Shown: in pieces, positions 18,624-27,499 of the stretch | Layout: every line of letters starts with the position of its first letter | Position numbering within the stretch: the first letter of the stretch is position 1 | Assembly: GCA_900465665.1 (NCBI GenBank) | Contig: UBJO01000004.1 | Coordinates: forward strand, 1 to 64,000 | Length of the DNA: 64,000 nt | Origin: Hyphomicrobiales bacterium | Lineage (GTDB): Bacteria > Pseudomonadota > Alphaproteobacteria > Rhizobiales > Rhizobiaceae | Reading direction: 5' to 3' | The notes under the pieces: generated by a model | What the model was told of the DNA's origin: nothing | What the model saw: the letters and a program-made list of their open reading frames with translations, nothing else | The model's database searches: none | Translations under genes and position numbers: made by a program

Positions 18624-19391
18624 AGAGGTAACTCCACTTATGTTTGCCGTTTGGTCGGTTAAGGCTCAGGACGCTTAGCTAGCGCTGACGAGTTGGGAGT
18701 GTATGAGGGGATTTTGTTTTTTTAAGCCACGTTTTTAAAACCGCTCGTTATCGAACGTTTTTGGAAACATTTGTTCAACTTTTTGTATTTCAGAGGTCGC
18801 TGAAACATATTTAGATTCCACCAAAGCGATCAAAACTATATTTGCAGACCGAAATAAAATGTCCTGTGACTTCTTGCCAATACACCCTGAACGAAGTTTA
18901 CAGGGGCAACCCGCCCCGGTCGAAAGTTCTTGGTTACGGCCATCACTTCTCCAACGGACCTTTTTTTAAACTTGAACGGGGCCGTTTTATTGCATCGCAG
19001 CATCAATTTTGCGCCGCACTCACAAATCGTTTGAAATTAAAACTTTGTAATAAAAGTTGAATGCGAAACGCGGCCACTACACCTCAGCGGGTATCGATTG
19101 TGGCATAAACAAGAACGTGCATTGCCAAATTGGATGCAACCCTCGGATCGAAACCCAACTTTAACGACGTTTTCCGATTGCCGGGCGCACGGGCCGATAA
19201 GTGGCATTTTTACCAATACGCGGAACAAACCTTTAAGGTGACGCTTGTAGTTACTGAATACAGGCGCAAAAGACGTCTTCACCGCTTTAGTTACATGACG
19301 AAGTCCTGTAAAAAGAATCTACAAAATGGTCCTGGTGTGGCCGCGTATTCAATGGCTGTTCATTGAAGGGCACCATCTGGGGAGGCAACAA
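18624..19391. promoter_or_regulatory. long AT-rich exoY/exoX divergent control region
   Basis: 768 bp with no convincing gene; the small open frames here lack ribosome binding sites and typical codon use. It is notably AT-rich next to GC-rich genes. A direct repeat ACGTTTTT occurs at 18729-18736 and 18755-18762 (26 bp apart), with CGTT-ATCG-AACG between them at 18746-18757. A T7 run lies at 18717-18723. It must hold the exoY and exoX promoters. Binding by AT-rich-DNA regulators such as MucR or Ros is expected from related rhizobia but not proven here. Confidence 0.65.
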
Positions 19392-19664
19392 ATGTATGCA
19401 CCTCGCGTTTTTGTCAGCATGTTGGGCGCACTCGCCGTGTTCGCCGTCGCGACCTATTGGCTGAGCGGCTCTCTATCCGGCACCCTCATCAAGACCGTGA
19501 TCTGTGCGATCCTGCTGCAGGCAGGCTATTTCGGCGGCGTGCTCTACCTCGTCTGGAAGGAAAGCAAGGAGCGCAACGGCGCCAAGCGCACGGCAGGCCG
19601 CGCCGAGGAAGCTGAAAAGCTGCACGTACCGCCTTTCAACAGCTCCGAGCCGTTCAATCGCTAA
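19392..19664 (+). CDS. exoX: ExoX/SyrA-type exopolysaccharide production repressor
   Basis: This is a 90-residue inner-membrane protein with two hydrophobic segments (VFVSMLGALAVFAVATYWL and LIKTVICAILLQAGYFGGVLYLVW) and a basic/acidic cytoplasmic tail. Length, topology and position divergent from exoY match ExoX, which lowers succinoglycan output, apparently by acting on ExoY in a dosage-dependent way. The ATG at 19392 has GGAGG 8 nt upstream; a longer in-frame extension has no such signal. Confidence 0.9.
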   Translation: MYAPRVFVSMLGALAVFAVATYWLSGSLSGTLIKTVICAILLQAGYFGGVLYLVWKESKERNGAKRTAGRAEEAEKLHVPPFNSSEPFNR

Positions 19665-19794
19665 GCGCTGAGGGCAGCCCTGACTGCCCGTCCGCCGCTC
19701 ACGAACCCACCCTTCGTAACATCATGTGAAGCGCTCTTTGTTGTCTGCTGCGCTGCAACGTCCTAGGTCTTGGGCGAAACAACGGAGGTAGAGC

Positions 19795-20796
19795 GTGGCT
19801 GAAACAGCTAGCATATGCGTCATCATCGCCGCCAAGAACGCGGCCGATACGATCGAAATCGCCGTCAGATCAGCACTTCTCGAGCCTGAAGTCGCCGAAG
19901 TCGTGGTCGTCGACGACGGCTCGAGCGATTCCACGGCGCAAGCCGCCGAACGCGGCAACGACGCCACCGGCAGGCTCAGGATCGTCAGGTTCGAGAAGAA
20001 CAAGGGCCCGTCGGCCGCGCGCAATCATGCCATCGATATCTCCACAGCGCCGCTGATCGCCATTCTCGACGCCGACGATTTCTTCTTCGCCGGCCGCTTC
20101 TCGCGCATGCTCTCGGATAATGACTGGGAGTTCGTGGCCGACAACATCGCCTTCGTCGATGCCGACACGGTTGCCCAGGCGCCGCAGAAGCTCGATCGTT
20201 TCGCCGAAAACCCTCTCTATCTCGATCTGACGACCTTCGTGGACGGCAACATATCCAAGCGCGGCGTGCGCCGCGGCGAGATCGGCTTCCTGAAGCCCGT
20301 GATGCGCCGAAGCTTTCTCGACAAGCATAAGCTCCGCTATCGCGAGGACATGCGCCTCGGCGAGGATTACGATCTCTACATCCGCGCACTGGCGCTCGGC
20401 GCCCGCTACAAGGTGATCCACAGCTGCGGCTACGGCGCCGTCGTGCGCGGCAATTCGCTGAGCGGCAGCCACCGCACGGAAGACCTGCGCCGCCTTTACG
20501 AGGCGGACCGTTCGCTGCTGAAGGATTTCAAGCTGAAGCCGATGGCCGCGGACGCCGTGCGCCGGCACGAACAGCATATTCGCGCCAAATACGAGCTGCG
20601 CCACTTCCTCGACATCAAGAACCAGAGGGGCGCCGGCGCCGCGATCACCTATGTCGCGACGCATCCCTCCGCCTTCCCGGCGATCGCCGGCGGCATCCTC
20701 GCCGACAAGACCGAGCGCTGGCGCAACCCGGATGGGGTGGCGGTCACCTCAAGCGGCGACCGCCTTCGCTATCTGCTCGACGCGCCGGCGGAGTAA
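19795..20796 (+). CDS. exoU: ExoU-like family 2 glucosyltransferase
   Basis: 333 residues starting at GTG (19795) with GGAGG 8 nt upstream. It is a GT2 fold: ICVIIAAKNAADTIEIAV, VVVVDDGSSDSTAQAA, GPSAARNHAID and the metal-binding LDADD. A later Glu-Asp (LGEDYDLYIRAL) is the usual catalytic base region. Position next to exoX matches exoU, which adds a late glucose of the octasaccharide side chain. The exact sugar added is inferred from synteny only. Confidence 0.82.
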   Translation: MAETASICVIIAAKNAADTIEIAVRSALLEPEVAEVVVVDDGSSDSTAQAAERGNDATGRLRIVRFEKNKGPSAARNHAIDISTAPLIAILDADDFFFAGRFSRMLSDNDWEFVADNIAFVDADTVAQAPQKLDRFAENPLYLDLTTFVDGNISKRGVRRGEIGFLKPVMRRSFLDKHKLRYREDMRLGEDYDLYIRALALGARYKVIHSCGYGAVVRGNSLSGSHRTEDLRRLYEADRSLLKDFKLKPMAADAVRRHEQHIRAKYELRHFLDIKNQRGAGAAITYVATHPSAFPAIAGGILADKTERWRNPDGVAVTSSGDRLRYLLDAPAE

Positions 20797-20797
20797 A

Positions 20798-20842
20798 GCA
20801 TGTCGCGCAAAAGTGTGCAGCGGTTTTGCGGCACCGACATGC
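20798..20842. repeat. rhizobial short palindromic intergenic element
   Basis: GCATGTCG and CGACATGC form the outer arms, with inner CGCAAAA and TTTTGCG also pairing. The 45-bp element fills the gap between the convergent exoU and exoW stops. Very similar palindromes recur between genes in Rhizobium genomes (recalled, not searched). It can fold as a bidirectional terminator. Confidence 0.65.
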
Positions 20843-20859
20843 GATAAAGCAAAGAGCAG

Positions 20860-21819
20860 TTACTTCACCAGCTTGCCCGCAGCGAGCTGGAATGCGCTCT
20901 GGATCAGCCGCGGGTCCTGCACCAGCCAGCGGGCGAGCAAGCCGAAATCGGGGCGGCGGCGGCGTTTGAGCTGCCCCACCTGCCCCCACAGCGCCTGCTT
21001 GCGCGCCCGGCTCTTGTAGGACTGGATGGTCGCGATCTCGCGCGGCCGCGAGGCGAAGCGGCTTTCCAGCCTGTCGAGCGCCATCCAGGTGATGAACTGC
21101 TGCTTCAGATACTCCGGCGACGTGTTGTCGACGCCGTGGAAGATGTTGATCCCTTCGCCGCGCAGTGCGCCAGCATCGGCGCACAAGAGAACCTGCCTGG
21201 CCGCCAGCATGCAGTCGCAGAAGAACAAAACGTCTTCCGCCGCCAGTCGCAACGCCGCGTCGAAACGCGCGGTCTCGATCAGCGGACGGCCGATGACCAT
21301 GCACGACATGTGCAGGAACGCCCAGTCGTTGATCATCACCCCCGCAATATCGGGAACCGATAGGATGTGGGGCGTCTCCATCAGCCGCTGCGCGCCGTCG
21401 ATCTTCGCAAGCGCCGCGATCCCGAAGTGATAGTCGAACTCCGCCCCGCCCTCGATCGACGCCCAGTAGCAATCGCCGCCGAGCGTATCCATGGCCGTGA
21501 ACGCGTTTTTCAGATGATCCGGGGTCCAGATGTCGTCCGAATCGAGAAACGCGACATAGCGCGTGTCGGCGCGAACATGATCGAGCCCGGTATTGCGCGC
21601 GCCGCCTGGCCCAGCGTTCGGCTGACTGACGACAGTGATTCGCGCCCGCTCTTCGGCGGTCAGCGGCGCAAGCTCGCTTGCCGGCGCATAGGGCGACTGA
21701 TCGTCGACGACGATGATATCGAAGTCCTGAAAACTCTGCGCAAACGCCGACGCAAGCGCCCGTCTGAGGATGCCGTCATCCCGCTGGTAGAACGGAATAA
21801 TGATCGTGAAAGTCGCCAT
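20860..21819 (-). CDS. exoW: ExoW-like family 2 glucosyltransferase
   Basis: 319 residues when started at the ATG at 21819, which has GGGAGAG upstream; this fits the ExoW length. GT2 motifs are FTIIIPFYQRDDGILRRAL, IIVVDDQSPYA, GPGGARNTGLD and FLDSDDIW. ExoW adds a late glucose of the succinoglycan side chain. It is the only leftward gene in this part of the cluster. In the Sinorhizobium cluster its partners exoT and exoV flank it on the same strand, but here both are missing. Confidence 0.82.
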   Translation of the reverse strand: MATFTIIIPFYQRDDGILRRALASAFAQSFQDFDIIVVDDQSPYAPASELAPLTAEERARITVVSQPNAGPGGARNTGLDHVRADTRYVAFLDSDDIWTPDHLKNAFTAMDTLGGDCYWASIEGGAEFDYHFGIAALAKIDGAQRLMETPHILSVPDIAGVMINDWAFLHMSCMVIGRPLIETARFDAALRLAAEDVLFFCDCMLAARQVLLCADAGALRGEGINIFHGVDNTSPEYLKQQFITWMALDRLESRFASRPREIATIQSYKSRARKQALWGQVGQLKRRRRPDFGLLARWLVQDPRLIQSAFQLAAGKLVK

Positions 21820-22347
21820 ACTCTCTCCCTGAGAGGTTCGAATTGGTGCTTCGGTCGGTGCCTTTAGCCGTGCCATCTAGGCCAGCTGCTGCACCGCACA
21901 AGCATCAGGGGCATTTCGGCCGAAATTTGTCAAAGGCGACAGGAAAACCGCTGGCGGCCCCTCGATCCGGAAACGCTCCATTCCGGATCAAACCGCCCCA
22001 TTCCGACCATAAATGATGAACCACTTGCGGACGGCTACTGTAACATTTCCTCTCATTTGATAAAAACTTTCGTGCGCCGCACCACGTCTTTTGCGCCTAA
22101 ACCAGTGAATATAATCATTTTCTTGAATGCACTGCTGACACTGGCTTCTGGCCGCGGCGAGAACACTTCAGCCGCGTATTTTTCGCGAGCCGTTACGGCA
22201 AGTAGTATCCGTTACGAAACGGCGTGATCGATCACTTTTGCTGCAGTGCCATATTTTCTTCCGTGAATTCGCCCTAACTTCCCTCGCTGCGGGCTGAAGT
22301 CTGCTCTGATTGAAACGGTTGCAAAGGGGAGCTGCGACCCAAAAGGG
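21820..22347. promoter_or_regulatory. exoW/exoH divergent intergenic region
   Basis: 528 bp with no gene. It contains the perfect inverted repeat at 21964-21989 and a smaller one, CCGTT-ACGA-AACGG, at 22209-22222. Between them is an AT-richer segment (22040-22130) suited to promoters. In the Sinorhizobium order the flippase gene exoT and exoI would sit in this interval, so it may mark an old deletion. Confidence 0.6.
21964..21989. repeat. perfect 9-bp inverted repeat upstream of exoW
   Basis: GATCCGGAA and TTCCGGATC enclose an 8-nt loop. It starts 145 nt upstream of exoW. It may be an operator, or the leftover terminator of a deleted gene. There is no U-tract. Confidence 0.5.
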
Positions 22348-23481
22348 GTGACTGACAACGTGAATGTTGATACCAACGTGTCCTCACGGATCAACCTGAT
22401 GCGGATTGTGCTCATTTCGGGCATCGTATTCGTACACATACCATTCGGCGACCAGACCAGTCCCTTTGTCGGGACCTATGGCGCCTTCGATTGGCTGAGA
22501 GTATTCCTGGCGGAAGCGCTGTTCAGGGTGGGCGTGCCCTGCCTGAGTGCGATTTCCGGCTACCTCCTGTTCCGTGGCGGCTTGGAGAATTTCAGCTACC
22601 TGAAAACGGTGCGCACGAAATCCAAGACCGTGCTCCTGCCATTCCTCTTGTGGAACGGCCTGTTCTTCCTGGCGATCCTGTTGGCGCTCGGCGTCGGCCT
22701 CGGCGACGGATACGTGCCAAACCCGTGGCAGGCCTCGGCGCGCGAGCTGATGACCCAGCTCTTCGCGGTCGAAGACTTCCCGGTCAACGTGCCGCTCTAT
22801 TTCCTGCGCGATCTCTTCGTCTGCATCCTGCTGTCGCCGCTGCTCGCATGGCTGATCCGCCATGCGCCGCTGCTGACGCTTTCAGTGCTGCTCGTGGTCG
22901 CCGTGGTGCCGGAGGCATCGCTCTATATCGTCCTGAAGCGCTCGATCCTCTTCTCGTTCAGCCTTGGTATCTACATCGGCCTGAACAAGATCGATCTGAA
23001 GGCGCTCGACCGCTTCGCCACGCTTGGCGCAGTCCTCCTGCTCGCCAGCTGCGCGGCGCTTGCCACCGTCATCTACATGACCGGCCCGAGCCTGCCGGAT
23101 TGGGTGCAGTTCCTGCGCAACACGCTCGCCATCTTCGGCACGCTCGGCTTCTGGCTCTTGTCGGCGCCGCTGATCGAGACATCGATCGGCCAGCGCCTGT
23201 CGAAAACCGGCAGCCTGAGCTTCTGGATCTTCTGCGGCCACTATCCGCTGCTGATCTTCATGTGGATCGTCTGGGGTAAAGCCGGGGTCAGCTTCTACCC
23301 TGCCTTCTTCATTCTCTCGCTGGCGATCCTCTTCCCGTTCCTGGTCTTCTCCAACGACCTGTGCCGCCGCATTGCCCCTCGCCTCTACGCCGTCATGACC
23401 GGCGCGCGGGCCAAGAAGCCCTATGAAAAGCCGGCCTCAGCGGGCGCGGCTCCTTCCAAACTCGTTACACAGCAAAGGTGA
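22348..23481 (+). CDS. exoH: ExoH-like succinyltransferase (acyltransferase-3 family)
   Basis: 377 residues with about 10 membrane helices, matching ExoH in length. The family His is in RIVLISGIVFVHIPFG, and the region VGVPCLSAISGYLLF aligns with the conserved acyltransferase-3 segment. ExoH adds succinyl groups to the repeat unit, which controls chain length and symbiotic activity in Sinorhizobium. The start is GTG at 22348; the upstream sequence AAAAGG is close to it. It is first in the exoHK-LA-MOP operon, just 3 nt before exoK. Confidence 0.88.
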   Translation: MTDNVNVDTNVSSRINLMRIVLISGIVFVHIPFGDQTSPFVGTYGAFDWLRVFLAEALFRVGVPCLSAISGYLLFRGGLENFSYLKTVRTKSKTVLLPFLLWNGLFFLAILLALGVGLGDGYVPNPWQASARELMTQLFAVEDFPVNVPLYFLRDLFVCILLSPLLAWLIRHAPLLTLSVLLVVAVVPEASLYIVLKRSILFSFSLGIYIGLNKIDLKALDRFATLGAVLLLASCAALATVIYMTGPSLPDWVQFLRNTLAIFGTLGFWLLSAPLIETSIGQRLSKTGSLSFWIFCGHYPLLIFMWIVWGKAGVSFYPAFFILSLAILFPFLVFSNDLCRRIAPRLYAVMTGARAKKPYEKPASAGAAPSKLVTQQR

Positions 23482-23484
23482 CAC

Positions 23485-24291
23485 ATGACGACCAAAATCG
23501 CCCATGCGCGAAAACTTTGCCCCACACTCGGCATCATCGGCACGCTCCTCATCGGCGCCTCCTCGGCTTTCGCCCAGCAGGCAGCCCAGCAACCGAGTGC
23601 CCCCTCTTTCGTCGAGAACTTCGATAAGCTCGACCGCAGCGTCTGGTACATCTCCGACGGCTGGAATAACGGCCCGCATCAGAACTGCACCTGGTCGAAG
23701 AACCAGGTGAAAGTCGAAGGCGGCACGCTGCAGCTCTCCTTCGCCGAGGGTCAGTCGAAGGACCGCAGCTATCTCTGCGGCGAGATCCAGACCAAGAAGC
23801 GCTTCGGCTACGGCACCTATGAGGCCCGCATGAAGGCGGCCACCGGGTCCGGCCTGAACTCGGCCTTCTTCACCTATATCGGCCCGGCCGACAAGCAGCC
23901 GCATGACGAGATCGACTTCGAGGTGCTCGGCAAGAATTCCGGCCAGGTGCAGGTCAACCAGTACATCAAGGCCAAGGGCGGCAATGAGAAGCTGGTTCCG
24001 ATCGGCGCCAACGCCGATGACGGTTTCAACGACTACGCCTTCGTCTGGGAGCCCGGCCGGCTGCGCTATTATCTGAACGGCAAGCTCGTCCAGGATGTCA
24101 CCGATCCCTCGAAGATCCCGGATAGCCAGCAGAAGATCTTCTTCAGCCTCTGGGGCACCGACACGCTGAAGGATTGGATGGGCAAGTTCGCCTACACCAA
24201 GCCGACATCACTGGAAGTCGACCGCTTCGCCTACACGGCCCCCGGCGACAAGTGCCAGTTCCCTGAATCGATCGCATGCACGCTGAACTGA
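23485..24291 (+). CDS. exoK: ExoK-like endo-beta-1,3-1,4-glycanase (GH16)
   Basis: 268 residues with a Sec signal peptide (residues 1-30, ending SSAFAQQ). The GH16 catalytic motif DEIDFEVLG carries both Glu residues and the middle Asp. FGYGTYEARMKAATGSGLNSAFF and DWMGKFAY are further family markers. ExoK cuts nascent succinoglycan to the low-molecular-weight form, and the length matches ExoK. The start directly follows exoH with AAAGG upstream. Confidence 0.93.
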   Translation: MTTKIAHARKLCPTLGIIGTLLIGASSAFAQQAAQQPSAPSFVENFDKLDRSVWYISDGWNNGPHQNCTWSKNQVKVEGGTLQLSFAEGQSKDRSYLCGEIQTKKRFGYGTYEARMKAATGSGLNSAFFTYIGPADKQPHDEIDFEVLGKNSGQVQVNQYIKAKGGNEKLVPIGANADDGFNDYAFVWEPGRLRYYLNGKLVQDVTDPSKIPDSQQKIFFSLWGTDTLKDWMGKFAYTKPTSLEVDRFAYTAPGDKCQFPESIACTLN

Positions 24292-24326
24292 TCGGCGCCG
24301 AAGGCGCACAAATGACAAGGAGTGCC

Positions 24327-26531
24327 ATGCTCAAAGTCCTGTATCTCGTGCATGATCTCTCGGATCCCGCCGTCCGGCGGCGGGTGCTGATGCTGCGCGA
24401 GGGCGGCGCGGAGGTGACGCTGGCCGGCTTCCGGCGCGGCGAAAACCGCCTCGCCGAAGTGCACGGCATCACGCCGATCGAGCTTGGCCGCACCGCCGAC
24501 GCCAAGTTTGCGCAGCGCATCGGCGCTGTCGTGAAAGCGATGAGCGGGCTGAAGGGGCTGCTGAAGACGGTCGACAAGCCCGACGTCATCATCGGCCGCA
24601 ATCTCGAGGCGCTCGCGGTCGCCGATCGCGCCAATGCGATGTTCGGCGGCGATGTGCCAGTCGTCTACGAATGCCTCGACATTCACCGGCTGCTGTCGCG
24701 CAACGACATGGTCGGAAAGATCATGCGCGGCGCAGAAGCCCGTTTCGGCCGCAATGCGCAGCTGATCATGACGAGCTCGCCCGCCTTCATCGAACACCAC
24801 TTCGCGCCACGCTCCGGCATCAGGGCCGAGACGCTGCTGATCGAAAACAAGGTCATATCAATCGACCAGACGGTCCAGCCGACCATCGCCCGCCCGCTGA
24901 AGCAGCCTGGCCAGCCGTGGAAAATCGGCTGGTTCGGCGCGCTGCGTTGCAGGAAGTCGCTGACCATGCTCGCCGAGTTCTCGCGCCTCATGGAAGGTCG
25001 CGTCGAGATCGTGCTGCGCGGCCGCCCCGCCTATTCCGAATTCGAGGATTTCGACGGCTTCGTCGCCAGCGAGCCCTATCTCCGCTTCGAAGGCCCCTAC
25101 AAGAACCCCGAGGATTTGAGGGCGATCTACGACGACGTCCACTTCTCCTGGGCGATCGATTTCTTCGAGGAAGGCCTGAATTCCAGCTGGCTGCTGCCGA
25201 ACCGGCTCTACGAGGGATGCCTCTACGGCACCGTTCCGATCGCGCTCGAAGGCACGCAGACCGCGCGCTTCCTGCGCGAAAAATCGATCGGCCTTGCTCT
25301 TCCGGATGCAAGCCCGGCGGCGCTGCGCACGCTGTTCGAAACCATGACCGGCGAGCGCTACCATGCGCTCAGCGACGCCGTCGCCTTGACCGATCAGAAA
25401 ACCTGGCTCGCCGACCGCAGCGACTGCGAAGCGCTCGTCGCCAGCCTTTCCCGCCTTGTGCCTGCTGCCGTCGAGAGGGGCGACAGCAGTGCATCCGCAC
25501 CGAAAACCGTATCTCCAGAAGGGTGGACAACCATGCAGCCTGATGCCAGTTCCAGCGTCTCCAGTCTCATAATCATCCCCTGCTTGAACGAAGAGAAGCA
25601 CATCGAGCCACTGCTCGCCAAGCTGAGCCGTGAAATCGATCACATGAACGCCAAGATCGTCGTCGCCGACGGCGGCAGCAAGGATGCGACGCGCGAGATC
25701 GTCGCGCGCATCAGCATGTCCGATCCGCGCATCGTGCTGCTCGACAATCCCCGCCGCCTGCAGAGCGCCGCCACCAATCTGGCCGTCGCTACCTTCGGCC
25801 GCGACTACGATTATCTCATCCGCATCGATGCCCATGGCGACTATCCCGACGATTACTGCCGCCGCCTTGTCGAGGAAGCCGTCGCGACCCAGGCCGATTC
25901 CGTGGTCGTATCGATGGAAACGGTCGGCTTCGGCATGTTCCAGAAGGCCACCGCCTTCGCCCAGAACTCCAAGCTCGGCAATGGCGGCTCGAAGCATCGC
26001 GAGGGTGCCAAGGGCCATTGGACCAACCACGGCCACCACGCCCTGATGCGCATCGCCGCCTTCGAGGCCGTCGGCGGTTACGACGAGACCTTCAGCCACA
26101 ATGAAGACGCCGAACTGGATTACCGTCTGAAAAAGGCCGGCTTTGGCATCTGGATGACCGACAAGACCCGTATGGTCTATTACCCTCGCTCCAGCGTCGC
26201 CACGCTATTCCGGCAGTATCTCGGCTATGGCCGCGGCCGCGCCAAGAACATCCTGAAGCACGGCAGCATGCCGAATGTTCGCCAGATGCTGCCGCTTCTG
26301 GTCGTCCCCGTCTTCATCGGCGCATTTTTGGCCGTGGTAAACTGGGCCGCCGTCATCCCGTTCAGCCTCTGGGCGGTCGCCTGCGTGGGCTACGGTTTCT
26401 GGATGGCGATCGGCCAGCGCAACCCTTACGGCCCGCTGGCCGCCGTATCGGCCATGGTGATGCACTTCGCCTGGTCGGCCGGCTTCTGGATGGAACTTCT
26501 GAGCTTCCGCGGCAGAAAGGTGGCGTCGTGA
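24327..26531 (+). CDS. ExoL-ExoA fusion: two glycosyltransferases in one reading frame
   Basis: A single uninterrupted frame of 734 residues covers what are two genes in Sinorhizobium. Residues 1-400 are ExoL-like (VLYLVHDLSDPAVRRRVLML, glycosyltransferase group 1-like, GLNSSWLLPNRLYEGCLYG). Residues 403-734 are ExoA-like: GT2 core SLIIIPCLNEEKHIEPLLA, VVADGGSKDATREI, IRIDAHGDYP, NEDAELDYRL and C-terminal membrane helices. ExoL and ExoA add the beta-1,4 and beta-1,3 glucoses early in assembly. An in-frame ATG at 25533 preceded by AGAAGGGTGG could still give separate ExoA. The start at 24327 has AAGGAG 4 nt upstream; ATG 24312 is an alternative. Confidence 0.88.
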   Translation: MLKVLYLVHDLSDPAVRRRVLMLREGGAEVTLAGFRRGENRLAEVHGITPIELGRTADAKFAQRIGAVVKAMSGLKGLLKTVDKPDVIIGRNLEALAVADRANAMFGGDVPVVYECLDIHRLLSRNDMVGKIMRGAEARFGRNAQLIMTSSPAFIEHHFAPRSGIRAETLLIENKVISIDQTVQPTIARPLKQPGQPWKIGWFGALRCRKSLTMLAEFSRLMEGRVEIVLRGRPAYSEFEDFDGFVASEPYLRFEGPYKNPEDLRAIYDDVHFSWAIDFFEEGLNSSWLLPNRLYEGCLYGTVPIALEGTQTARFLREKSIGLALPDASPAALRTLFETMTGERYHALSDAVALTDQKTWLADRSDCEALVASLSRLVPAAVERGDSSASAPKTVSPEGWTTMQPDASSSVSSLIIIPCLNEEKHIEPLLAKLSREIDHMNAKIVVADGGSKDATREIVARISMSDPRIVLLDNPRRLQSAATNLAVATFGRDYDYLIRIDAHGDYPDDYCRRLVEEAVATQADSVVVSMETVGFGMFQKATAFAQNSKLGNGGSKHREGAKGHWTNHGHHALMRIAAFEAVGGYDETFSHNEDAELDYRLKKAGFGIWMTDKTRMVYYPRSSVATLFRQYLGYGRGRAKNILKHGSMPNVRQMLPLLVVPVFIGAFLAVVNWAAVIPFSLWAVACVGYGFWMAIGQRNPYGPLAAVSAMVMHFAWSAGFWMELLSFRGRKVAS

Positions 26532-27499
26532 ACCAGCCCCCCGAACAGACTCAGAAAGAGCAGACAAAAAAGCAGCAGACGAGACAATTGCAGATCGACA
26601 TCGGCATCTGCACCTATCGCCGCGCGTCGCTTGACGAGGCGCTGCTGTCGCTCGCCGTCCTCGAGGTCCCTCCCGGCTCGCGGCTGCGCATCATCGTCGC
26701 CGATAACGACAAGACGCCGAGCGCCAGGGAGCGCGTCGAAGCGCTTCGTCCGCGCATCGCTCACGAAATCGCCTATGTGCATTGCCCGGCATCGAACATC
26801 TCGATCGCCCGCAACGCCTGCCTCGACAACGCCACCGGCGACTTCCTGGCTTTCATCGATGACGACGAGGATGCCAGCGAGGATTGGCTGGTCGAACTCC
26901 TCTCGACCGCCCGATCAACCAAGGCCGACGCCGTTCTCGGACCTGTCCGCAGCGTCTACGCGGACACCGCGCCGCGCTGGATGCGCGTCGGCGATTTTCA
27001 TTCGACGCTCCCCGTCTGGGTCAACGGCGAAATCCGCACCGGCTATACCTGCAACGTCCTGCTGCGCCTCTCCTCGCAGAGCCTTGCCGGCCGCCGCTTC
27101 AATCTGGCGCTCGGCCATACCGGCGGTGAAGACACGGAATTCTTCAGCCACATGCATGAGGCCGGCGGCAAGATCGCCTTTGCCGAGAAGGCCTATGTCT
27201 ACGAGCCCGTGACCGAAAACCGCGCCGATCTCTCCTGGCTCGCCAAGCGCCGCTTCCGCTTCGGCCAGACGCATGGGCGGCTGCTGCAGGAGACGGGTTC
27301 CAGTGGCCTCAACCGGCCGAAGCAGATCGCACTTGCCGCGGCAAAGGCCGGCTTCTGCTACGCCGCCGCCCTCGCCTGCGTCTTCTCGGCCGTGCCGCGC
27401 TACCGCTATGCCCTTCGCGGCGTGATGCATTCCGGCGTCGTCAGCGGCCTGCTCGGCGTGCGCGAAATCCGCCAGTACGGAACGGCGGAGGCCGCATGA
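26528..27499 (+). CDS. exoM: ExoM-like beta-1,4-glucosyltransferase (GT2)
   Basis: 323 residues. GT2 motifs are IDIGICTYRRASLDEALL, RIIVADNDKTPSA, NISIARNACLDNATG and the DxD-type FIDDDEDA. GHTGGEDTEFF is the acceptor-side acidic motif. ExoM adds the fourth sugar of the repeat unit. It starts at GTG, overlapping the previous stop in GTGA. A stretch of about 20 residues rich in Q/K/E precedes the domain, making it slightly longer than Sinorhizobium ExoM. It overlaps exoO by 4 nt. Confidence 0.87.
   Translation: MNQPPEQTQKEQTKKQQTRQLQIDIGICTYRRASLDEALLSLAVLEVPPGSRLRIIVADNDKTPSARERVEALRPRIAHEIAYVHCPASNISIARNACLDNATGDFLAFIDDDEDASEDWLVELLSTARSTKADAVLGPVRSVYADTAPRWMRVGDFHSTLPVWVNGEIRTGYTCNVLLRLSSQSLAGRRFNLALGHTGGEDTEFFSHMHEAGGKIAFAEKAYVYEPVTENRADLSWLAKRRFRFGQTHGRLLQETGSSGLNRPKQIALAAAKAGFCYAAALACVFSAVPRYRYALRGVMHSGVVSGLLGVREIRQYGTAEAA

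Noticed and set aside
18842..19366. Small open frames in the exoX/exoY gap
   Set aside because: No ribosome binding site, AT-rich codon use unlike the neighbours, and frames on both strands overlap. Treated as control DNA.
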